From Granulicella sp. UBA5172 (GTDB lineage Bacteria > Acidobacteriota > Terriglobia > Terriglobales > Acidobacteriaceae), in NCBI GenBank assembly GCA_002413385.1, contig DHWW01000080.1, forward strand, positions 5,138-12,193: 7,056 bases of DNA, read 5' to 3'. How positions within the stretch are numbered: the first letter of the stretch is position 1; each line of letters opens with the position of its first letter. The notes below the pieces were generated by a model, which searched no databases, was not told the DNA's origin, and saw nothing but the letters and a program-made list of their open reading frames with translations. The position numbers and the translations under genes are program-made. Shown in pieces: positions 1-6,568 of the stretch.

Positions 1-2
1 TA

Positions 3-101
3 AATCGGCCTACGCTGCGCCGTGTCGGGACCTCGAATAACGATCCAAATGCGCCTCCGGGCACGACGTCGGATCAGCCGACACTGGGACGCAGAGACTG
101 A
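3..101 (+). CDS. C-terminal tail of an upstream gene, partial, function unknown
   Basis: The third forward frame is open from the left edge to a TGA at 99-101 and encodes about 32 residues. It begins NRPTLRR and ends DQPTLGRRD, so a short 'PTLxR' motif appears twice around a Pro/Thr/Asn-rich linker. Such tails look like the disordered end of an envelope or secreted protein, but the family cannot be recognised. A strong hairpin plus T-run starts about 20 bases after this stop, which fits the end of a transcription unit. The other two forward frames also lack convincing alternatives: one stops at 38-40, the other runs on as a shadow over queF. The piece is short, so this rests on frame, composition and the following terminator only. 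Confidence 0.4.
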   Translation, partial: NRPTLRRVGTSNNDPNAPPGTTSDQPTLGRRD

Positions 102-121
102 TCGAGCAGGCAGCAGAAATA

Positions 122-158
122 GGAGGAGGCATGGCTCAGGCTGTGCCTCTTTTATTTT
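122..158 (+). terminator. Intrinsic terminator-like hairpin just before queF
   Basis: Positions 126-135 (GAGGCATGGC) pair with 140-149 (GCTGTGCCTC) around a TCAG tetraloop at 136-139. This gives ten consecutive pairs including two G-U, and four weaker pairs can extend the base (122-125 with 150-153). The run TTTTATTTT follows at 150-158. It would end the transcript of the upstream partial gene. It lies only 18 bases before the queF start codon, so it could instead act as an attenuator in the queF leader. The sequence alone does not decide between these. Confidence 0.55.
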
Positions 159-172
159 CCGGGATAAACTAG
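131..172 (+). other. Possible 13-codon leader ORF upstream of queF
   Basis: An ATG at 131 follows the purine run AGGAGGAGG (121-129), a better Shine-Dalgarno match than the one in front of queF itself. The frame reads MAQAVPLLFSGIN and stops at TAG 170-172. That stop overlaps the AGGAG (171-175) that serves queF, so a ribosome terminating here would be placed on the queF start. The ORF also lies within the terminator-like hairpin, so translating it would melt the stem. It could equally be chance. No homology can be claimed for a peptide this short. Confidence 0.25.
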
Positions 173-176
173 GAGC

Positions 177-584
177 ATGGCACAGCACACAACCGGCTAC
201 ACCGATGACCACGCCAAGGCGGGGCTTGAGACAGAGTTTCCAGCGATTGAGACATGGCGCAACCAATTTAAGGCATACGAGATTCTGGTGGACGACCCGG
301 AGTTTACCAGCGTTTGCCCAAAGACCGGGCTGCCGGACTTTGGCGTGCTGACGATTCGGTATATGCCGCGGGAGAAGTGTCTCGAACTGAAGAGTTTGAA
401 GGAGTATTTGTTTACGTATCGCAACCTCGGGATCTTTCAGGAGAACATCGTGAACCAGGTGCTGGATGATGTGGTGAAGGCCACGGACCCGGTGTGGGCG
501 GAGATCAAGGGGGATTTTCGACCACGTGGCGGAATCTCGACGGTGGTGACGGCGCGGTATCCGAGGACGGAAGACTGGAAGTAG
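177..584 (+). CDS. queF: QueF, NADPH-dependent 7-cyano-7-deazaguanine (preQ0) reductase
   Basis: QueF reduces the nitrile of preQ0 to the amine preQ1 with two NADPH, in the cytoplasm. This is the last free-base step before the modified base is inserted into tRNA on the way to queuosine. The protein has 135 residues, the length of the short unimodular (YkvM-type) form. The catalytic pair is visible: Cys47 in FTSVCPKTG and Asp54 in LPDFG, with the seven-residue spacing of the Bacillus enzyme. The family signature ELKSLK spans residues 70-75, and Glu89 in the FQEN segment matches the substrate-binding Glu; many relatives have His where this protein has Gln88. RPRGGIS lies at 115-121. An in-frame stop at 165-167 forces the start at 177 or later. 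AGGAG (171-175) is only one base from the ATG, unusually tight. No preQ1-I riboswitch core was found upstream. Confidence 0.97.
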   Translation: MAQHTTGYTDDHAKAGLETEFPAIETWRNQFKAYEILVDDPEFTSVCPKTGLPDFGVLTIRYMPREKCLELKSLKEYLFTYRNLGIFQENIVNQVLDDVVKATDPVWAEIKGDFRPRGGISTVVTARYPRTEDWK

Positions 585-626
585 TCGTTTGGGCTGAGCG
601 CTGGGAGGTGGTATTCTCCGGCAATC

Positions 627-1991
627 ATGATGAAAACTTTGTCTGCTGCTTCGTTGAGTGTGGGTGTGTCGTTTTTGGTGTGCGCGTCGGCGTGCGGATT
701 GGCTGGCGCGCAGGGTGGCCCTTCACCTGCCGAGGCGGCGATGGTGAAGACGGTGGATGCGGAGACGCCGGCGGCGGTGGGGCTGTTGGAGCGGCTGGTG
801 GATATCAATAGCGGGACGATGAATCTTGCCGGCGTGGTGCGGGTCAAGGATGTGCTGCAGCCGCAGATTGAGGCTCTGGGATTTACGGTGCGCTGGAATC
901 CGATGGGAAAGCTGGATGGGCGTGCGGGTGACTTGGTGGCCGAGCATCCCTGCCCGATGGGGCCGGGGAAGTGCGGCAAGCGACTGCTGCTGATTGGGCA
1001 CATGGATACGGTGTTCGATGCGAACTCGCCTTTTCAAAAGTACGAGATCGTTCCTGGTACCGACGGGCGTGTGGCGACGGGGCCGGGCACCGGCGACATG
1101 AAGGGCGGGCTGGTGGTGATGCTGGACGCGCTGCGCGCGATGAAGGCCGCTGGCGTGCTGAAGGATACAGAGATCAGGATTGTGTTGAGCGGCGATGAGG
1201 AGGATGCGGCGCGGCCGATCAGCATCAGCCGCAAGGATATGATCGACGCGGCGAAGCACAGCGATGTTGCGCTGGAGTTTGAGGATGCGTTTCGCGATGG
1301 TGGGCTGGATGGCAAGGATGCGGTGCGGATTGGGCGGCGGAGCTCGATTACGTGGCACCTGGAGACGAGTGGGAAGAGTGGGCACTCGTCGGTGGTGTTT
1401 GGCGACAAGCTCGGGTATGGGGCGATCTATGAGCTGGCGCGGATCGTCGATCAGTTTCGGACGCAACTGCGGGAGCCGGGGCTGACGTATAGCGTGGGGC
1501 TGGTGCTGGGCGGCGAGACGGCGGTGCTCGACAGCGAGAAGACCGGAGGGACGGCGACGGGGAAGGCGAATGTGATTCCGCCGACGGCGCTGGCGGTGGG
1601 AGATATTCGTACGCTGAACGAGGGGCAGACGGCGCGGGTGAAGAAGGCGATGGAGGAGATCGTCAGTAAGCATCTGCCGCTGACGGATGCGCATATTTCT
1701 TTCGACGAGGCGTATCCGTCGATGGCGGTGACACCGGGGTCGGAGGCGTTGCTGGCGAAGCTGCAACAGGTGAATGCGACGCTGGGGTATGCCCCGGAGG
1801 AAGTGACAGATCCGGCGGTTGGCGGTGCTGGCGATATTGCGTTTGTGGCTCCGTATGTGTCGGGGTTGGTGGGTGTGGGCGCGATGGGAACGGGAGCGCA
1901 CGCGGTGGGCGAGGTGGTGTATCTGGACTCAATTCCGAAGCAGGCGAAGCGGATGGCGCTGCTGATGTATCGGCTGTCGGAGGAGAAGTAG
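627..1991 (+). CDS. Secreted M20-family zinc metallopeptidase (glutamate carboxypeptidase-like)
   Basis: This 454-residue protein is a predicted exported di-zinc exopeptidase of family M20 (carboxypeptidase G2/ArgE/DapE clan). Residues 1-28 form a Sec signal peptide with a hydrophobic core and an AGA-Q cleavage site near residue 28. Metal-site residues occur in the family order: His125 and Asp127 in GHMDT, bridging Asp157 in GTGDMKGG, catalytic Glu191 and ligand Glu192 in SGDEED, a further acidic ligand at Glu217 or Glu219, and His425 in GTGAH. The lid domain lies around residues 235-345 and carries the conserved His253 in SGKSGHSS. M20 enzymes remove C-terminal amino acids or deacylate amino acids; the exact substrate cannot be read. 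The start is ATG 627 or 630; no good Shine-Dalgarno lies at the normal distance (GGGAGG at 603-608 is too far). It follows queF by 42 bases on the same strand. A lipoprotein Cys23 is possible but the lipobox is poor. Confidence 0.93.
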   Translation: MMKTLSAASLSVGVSFLVCASACGLAGAQGGPSPAEAAMVKTVDAETPAAVGLLERLVDINSGTMNLAGVVRVKDVLQPQIEALGFTVRWNPMGKLDGRAGDLVAEHPCPMGPGKCGKRLLLIGHMDTVFDANSPFQKYEIVPGTDGRVATGPGTGDMKGGLVVMLDALRAMKAAGVLKDTEIRIVLSGDEEDAARPISISRKDMIDAAKHSDVALEFEDAFRDGGLDGKDAVRIGRRSSITWHLETSGKSGHSSVVFGDKLGYGAIYELARIVDQFRTQLREPGLTYSVGLVLGGETAVLDSEKTGGTATGKANVIPPTALAVGDIRTLNEGQTARVKKAMEEIVSKHLPLTDAHISFDEAYPSMAVTPGSEALLAKLQQVNATLGYAPEEVTDPAVGGAGDIAFVAPYVSGLVGVGAMGTGAHAVGEVVYLDSIPKQAKRMALLMYRLSEEK

Positions 1992-2052
1992 CGCAGCGCG
2001 GATGGCGTGCGTCGCGCCTGCGGTTCGTCGAGCCTGATATCCTCTGCTCATC

Positions 2053-3319
2053 ATGACGATGGCCCCGACTATGGAGACAAAGCCGAAGGAAGTTCCGGTC
2101 AAGGGAGCCGTGGTGGCGCTTTGCCTCTTGACGGCGATGAACTTTGTGAACTACCTGGACCGGTACATTCTGCCGGCGGTGCAGGAGCAGATCAAGAGCC
2201 AGTTTCATCTTTCGGACAATCAGATTGGGTCGTTGACGCTGTGGTTTTTTATGGCCTATGTGCTGTCGTCACCGATTACGGGGTGGCTGGGGGACAGGTT
2301 TCCGCGGAAGCCGATGATTGTCATTGCCGCGCTGATGATTGCGGCGATGAATTTCTGGACGGCCGACGTGCATAGCTATATGTCGCTGAACCTGCGGCAT
2401 GCGACGTTGGGAATTGGCGAGGCGAGCTTCGGGATTTTTGCGCCGGCTCTGCTGGCGGATTACTTTGCCGACGACAAACGCAATGCGGTGCTGACGGTGT
2501 TCAACGTGGCGATTCCGGTGGGTGCGGCGCTGGGGTACCTGTCGGGCGGCATGGTGGGGGCGCACTTTGGATGGCGGATGGCGTTCATCGTGTCGGCGGT
2601 GCCGGGAGCGGTGATTGCGCTGTTGATTCTGTTCTTTATGCGCGAACCGCAGAGGGTGGGGGGAGCAACGGAGAAGGCGAAGGTGGACAAGGCTTCGGTG
2701 CTTTCGCTGCTGAAGAACAAGGCATACCTGAGCTCTATCATGGGGTATGCGGCGGTGACGTTTTCTCTGGGAGGGATCTCGTGGTGGATGCCGTCGTTTT
2801 TGCATCGCGTGGATGGGCGGTCGATTGAGGCGGCGGGAACGATTATGGGAACGATTACGGTGGTGTGCGGGCTGGGTGGAACGGTGGCGGGGGGAGTGCT
2901 CGCGCAGTGGTGGTCCAAGCGCACGAGCAAGGCGCTGTACCTGGTGCCAGCGCTGAGTGCGATTCTGGCGGTGCCGCCAGCAATTCTCTGTTTCTTTGGA
3001 CCGACGAGCGTGACGCTGCCGGCGCTGGGTGTGGCGGTGTTCCTGGTATTCCTGGGGACGGGGCCGGTGAATGCGGCGACGCTGAATGCGGTCCCGGCGC
3101 ATCTGAGGGCGACGGCGATGGCGGGGTCAATTGTTTGCACCGCATGTGTTTGGCGATGCGTTCTCGCCGAAGATCATCGGGATCATCAGCGACTACTCGA
3201 ATCTGCGGATGGGGCTGGGGGTGACGCTGGTGACGTTTGTGCTGGCGGCGATCATCTTCTTTATGGGGGCGAAGTATGCTCCGCCGCTGACGCATTCGGT
3301 GGAGGGTGCGGCGGTTTGA
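2053..3319 (+). CDS. MFS transporter, spinster-like, frameshifted near 3123-3130
   Basis: This is an inner-membrane major facilitator superfamily transporter. Typical spinster-family motifs are NFVNYLDRYILPAV in TM1 (residues 30-43), the loop 2-3 motif GWLGDRFPRK (77-86) and RHATLGIGEASFG (115-127). Hydrophobic segments fit twelve helices, with a polar central loop at about 198-222. The frame that starts at 2053 stops making transporter sequence after MAG (356-358). The correct C-terminus (LFAPHVFGDAFSP onward) continues one base ahead and stops at TGA 3317-3319. Dropping one G from GGGG 3123-3126 gives AMAGQLFAPHVFGD and a normal protein of about 421 residues. Relatives move lipids, aromatic acids or sugar acids; the substrate here is unknown. 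The gap to the peptidase gene is 61 bases. Alternative starts are ATG 2059 and 2071, and no clear ribosome binding site is visible. The shift may be a sequencing error or a real inactivation. Confidence 0.88.
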
Positions 3320-4624
3320 ACTGGCATGGCTTGAGCCTTCATTTGACTGAGTTCTGGCGCGGCGTCATCAAGACGTCCTCGTGGGCGTTGGCGCTGGTGT
3401 GGGTGCTGCGAACGTACGACGCCGTGCATTTGATGCCGACGTTGCCAGAACTTACGCTGCCGGACTGGGACGCGGTTCGCGAGGGGAGGCCGACGGCTGA
3501 CGGTGGTTGTCCCGGCCCGCGATGAGGCAGAGAAGATTTCGGCTACGCTTGACGCGTTGCTGCAGGCGGATTATCCGGGGGTGCGCATCCTTGTGGTGGA
3601 TGATCGCTCAACCGATGGGACGGGCGCGATCGTTGACGCGTACGTGGCCGAGTATGCGGAGAAGAAGCCGGGGAAGCTGGAGGCGCTTCATATTACGGAG
3701 TTGCCTGAGGGTTGGCTGGGTAAGACGTTTGCGTTGATGGTGGCGACGGATAACAGCGAGTCGGACTACCTGCTTTTTACGGATGCGGATGTGCTGTTTT
3801 CGCCGTCGGTGCTGAGGCGAGCGCTGGTGTATGCGCAGGACTCGGATGCGGACCACCTGGTGGTGGTGCCGACGATGCAGGTGGAATCGCGCGGCGAGGG
3901 AATTGTGCTGGGATTCTTGCAGATCTTTGGGTTGTGGGCGTCGCGTCCGTGGAAGATCGAGGACCCGAAGGCCAAGCGCGACATCGTTGGCGTGGGAGCG
4001 TTCAACCTGGTGCGGCGGGATGCGTTGAGTGAAATTGGCGGATGGTTGCCGCAGCGGCTTGCGGTGCTCGAGGACATTACGCTGGGACGAAGGATGAAGG
4101 CCGCGGGGATGCGGCAGAGGATTGCGTTTGCGCCGGGACTGGTGCTGGTGCATTGGGCCAAGGGGGCGGGGGGACTCCTGAGCGGTATGACGAAGAACTT
4201 GTATTCGGCGTTTAACTTTCAGCCGCTGTTGTTGCTGTTGGCGTGGAGCTGGATTGGGGTGTTCTGCCTGCTGCCTCTGGTGGGGCTGGCGTGGTGGCCG
4301 ACGGTGCTGCCGTCGCTGGTCGTGCTGTGCTGCATTGGAGCGTCGTATCGGGTGATGGGCGCGGAGAGCCAGATTGATGCGCGCTATGCATGGCTGTATC
4401 CGCTGGGTGCGCTGGCCATGATGTTCGCTCTGCTGCGGTCGATGGTGGTGGTATTGGTGCGGCGGGGCGTGGAGTGGAGGGGAACGTTTTATCCGCTGCG
4501 CGACTTGCGCAGACACAACAGCCCGTTCGTGTGGGAGAGGGCTGCACGGAAGTTGCGTGAGGAAGAGGCGAACGCTCGGCGGCTGGCGAAGAAGCTTGCT
4601 AAGAATAGGAAGAAGAATTTCTAG
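3316..4624 (+). CDS. Family 2 glycosyltransferase, HpnB/CrtQ-like membrane type, frameshifted near 3483-3497
   Basis: This is a GT2 glycosyltransferase predicted to act on a lipid acceptor at the membrane. From 3503 the frame reads VVPARDEAEK, the nucleotide-binding VVDDRSTDGT, the metal-binding DADV and EDITLGRRM, then a C-terminal membrane region (roughly codons 240-320 counted from 3503) and GVEWRGTFYPL, a wording typical of HpnB (hopanoid-associated) and carotenoid glycosyltransferases. It ends with a basic Lys/Arg tail. The true N-terminus lies upstream in another frame: about 59 codons from TTG 3316 with a short hydrophobic stretch (SSWALALVWVL) and LPDWDAVREGRP. Removing one base between 3483 and 3497 joins it as GRPRLTVVVPARDEA, giving about 435 residues. 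The TTG start shares four bases (TTGA) with the MFS stop and has GGAGG at 3301-3305, suggesting translational coupling; TTG 3331 is an alternative. The acceptor is unknown, and hopanoid or carotenoid is only a family-based guess. Confidence 0.88.
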
Positions 4625-4652
4625 AGCCTGTTTGAGGGCTGTCCTGCCGGAC

Positions 4653-4724
4653 GGGCCCGCTACGCGCGGGGCGGGCGTTCGCACGCCTTTTTACTGCTTC
4701 GCGGGGCCCTTCCGTTGGTCGGAA
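4653..4724. repeat. GC-rich palindromic intergenic block, possible dispersed repeat
   Basis: Several nested inverted repeats fill this part of the gap between two convergent genes. GCCCGC (4655-4660) pairs with GCGGGC (4671-4676). GGCGT (4674-4678) pairs with ACGCC (4683-4687). TTCCG (4710-4714) pairs with CGGAA (4720-4724). The outer GGGCCC (4653-4658) matches GGGCCC at 4704-4709. Compact palindromes like these in a convergent gap resemble REP-like dispersed elements, but only one copy is in the window, so the repeat status is a guess. Confidence 0.3.
4674..4692 (+). terminator. Intrinsic terminator of the queF-to-glycosyltransferase strand
   Basis: GGCGT (4674-4678) pairs perfectly with ACGCC (4683-4687) around the tetraloop TCGC, followed directly by five T (4688-4692). 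It lies 50 bases after the glycosyltransferase stop and faces the end of ispG. The stem is short but all Watson-Crick, and the GC-rich inverted repeat just upstream may strengthen it. On the minus strand no T-run follows the stem, so it should serve the plus strand only. Confidence 0.6.
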
Positions 4725-4787
4725 ATGGACGCGGGGATGCTGCGGGATGGTCTGCACGGATAGGAGAATTTGGCGTTGGATGGATTC

Positions 4788-6020
<1,233 letters not shown>

Positions 6021-6048
6021 ACCCCTCAATTTTAGCAGTTTGGGGGGT
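6021..6048 (-). promoter_or_regulatory. Candidate ispG promoter -10 inside an inverted repeat
   Basis: Reading the minus strand, TGCTAAAAT (6037-6029) matches an extended -10 element (TGn plus TAAAAT). No -35 match lies 17 bases upstream. The box sits eight bases before ATG 6020, so transcription would begin at or next to the start codon. Arms ACCCCTCAA (6021-6029) and TTTGGGGGGT (6039-6048) form an imperfect inverted repeat around it. This could be an operator, or in a longer transcript a hairpin that hides the GAGGGG before the start. The elements are short, so this is tentative. Confidence 0.3.
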
Positions 6049-6113
6049 AGGAGGGGCGGTGCGGATGTCCGAAGAGAGAGCCGGGGCAGGTTGCGATGGA
6101 TAGGGTGAGACGC

Positions 6114-6293
6114 TTACCTGCGGGCGTCTTCCTGTTCGAGCAGTCCCCTGGTTTCGGCCAGGGTAAGGAGGTTCCCATCCACCTCAAACTCGTACTCGCC
6201 GCCATTGTCGGGGACGGGAATGATGTGGCCTACGTTGTGGCCGCGGCCGCGAAGGAGATTGGCGATCAGGTCAATGTCGATGTCGTGCTTCAT
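6114..6293 (-). CDS. Small hypothetical protein, 59 residues
   Basis: I do not recognise this family. The minus-strand frame starts at ATG 6293 (MKHDIDIDLIANLLRG), ends ...LLEQEDARR and stops at TAA 6114-6116. GAGGA lies seven bases before the ATG, a well-spaced ribosome binding site. Codons are rich in C or G at the third position (CAC, GAC, ATC, CTC), like the neighbouring real genes. The protein is acidic and soluble-looking, without a signal peptide or membrane segment. The first part (residues 5-18) could be an amphipathic helix ending in RGRGHN, the middle (33-44) looks like a beta hairpin (EYEFEVDGN), and the end (44-57) another helix. It lies between a tRNA gene and ispG, 93 bases before ispG on the same strand, so the two may share a transcript. 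It is shorter than many gene finders report. Confidence 0.7.
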   Translation of the reverse strand: MKHDIDIDLIANLLRGRGHNVGHIIPVPDNGGEYEFEVDGNLLTLAETRGLLEQEDARR

Positions 6294-6344
6294 AGGTGGG
6301 TCCTCATCTATGGAAGATGCCGATTGCGGATCGCGATGGCGCCT

Positions 6345-6418
6345 GGGACAAGATTTTATTTCGCGGAATGGTTACCACGTCCAGGTGAGGTTTGGTGTCC
6401 CGAAGCAGAGCGTGGGAC
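6345..6418. repeat. Three-arm inverted repeat in the tRNA-to-small-gene spacer
   Basis: The 143-base spacer between the tRNA and the 59-residue gene has no coding signal that I trust. It contains GGGACA (6345-6350), TGTCCC (6396-6401) and a second GGGAC (6414-6418). The middle arm can pair with either outer arm, giving two mutually exclusive stems. A TAAAAT box (minus strand, around 6359-6354) could be a weak -10 for the small gene. No T-run follows the stems, so a terminator is not supported. Confidence 0.3.
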
Positions 6419-6436
6419 GAAGATTGGTGGTTTTTA

Positions 6437-6513
6437 TGGTGGCCCGGGGCAGAGTCCAACTGCCGACCTTCGCGTTAGGAGTGCGCTGCTCTATGCATCT
6501 GAGCTACCGGGCC
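6437..6513 (-). tRNA. tRNA-Arg (anticodon CCU), with encoded CCA and atypical elbow
   Basis: The minus strand folds as a 77-base cloverleaf. Acceptor GGCCCGG pairs with CCGGGCC, followed by discriminator A and encoded CCA (6439-6437). The D arm is GCTC/GAGC with loop AGATGCATA. The anticodon loop CTCCTAA gives CCU, which reads AGG (Arg). The variable loop is AGGTC. The T arm is GGCAG/CTGCC with loop TTGGACT. A20 and C35, arginine identity bases in Escherichia coli, are present. Two features are odd. Position 19 is C and position 56 is G, a swap of the usual G19-C56 pair. The anticodon stem has only its three middle GC pairs, with G27-A43 and A31-C39 mismatched. A weak -10-like TACACT lies 10 bases upstream (6529-6524). 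It should be functional, though a degenerate copy cannot be excluded. Confidence 0.88.
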
Positions 6514-6523
6514 ACTGACGATT

Positions 6524-6529
6524 AGTGTA
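6524..6529 (-). promoter_or_regulatory. Weak -10 candidate for the tRNA-Arg gene
   Basis: TACACT on the minus strand lies 10 bases before the first tRNA base, at the right distance for a short 5' leader. The hexamer 17 bases further upstream (TCCAGA) matches only three of six -35 bases. The site is in the 55-base gap shared with the divergent glycosyltransferase. Confidence 0.2.
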
Positions 6530-6568
6530 TCGCGGCAGGTTGAGGGTCTGGAGAGAGGTGGAGAATGA

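Noticed and set aside
68..82. Perfect hairpin GTCGG-ATCAG-CCGAC as a terminator
   Set aside because: It lies inside the presumed coding tail, has only five pairs and no T-run.
100..176. preQ1 riboswitch upstream of queF, suggested by ATAAACTAGGAG
   Set aside because: The 3' end resembles the tail of a class I preQ1 aptamer, but no five-pair stem with a C-rich loop directly precedes it; the bases before it are T-rich rather than A-rich.
627..716. Lipoprotein signal on the M20 peptidase at Cys23
   Set aside because: The residues before Cys23 are Ala-Ser-Ala, lacking the usual Leu/Val at -3, and a good signal peptidase I site (AGA-Q) follows a few residues later.
723..1901. Long minus-strand open frame opposite the M20 gene
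   Set aside because: It is Arg/His-rich, has no family motif, and mirrors the G/C third-position bias of the real gene on the other strand. The same applies to minus-strand frames at 2269-3102 and 3608-4684.
3118..3500. Programmed +1 frameshifting at GGGG in both genes
   Set aside because: G runs in the same phase elsewhere (for example GCG GGG GGA around 2888-2896) are read without a shift, and no slippery-site structure or conserved stop codon is present. Error or mutation is simpler.
6096..6518. Plus-strand open frame of 140 codons across the small gene and tRNA
   Set aside because: It runs antisense through the 59-residue gene and the tRNA gene, has no ribosome binding site or recognisable domain.
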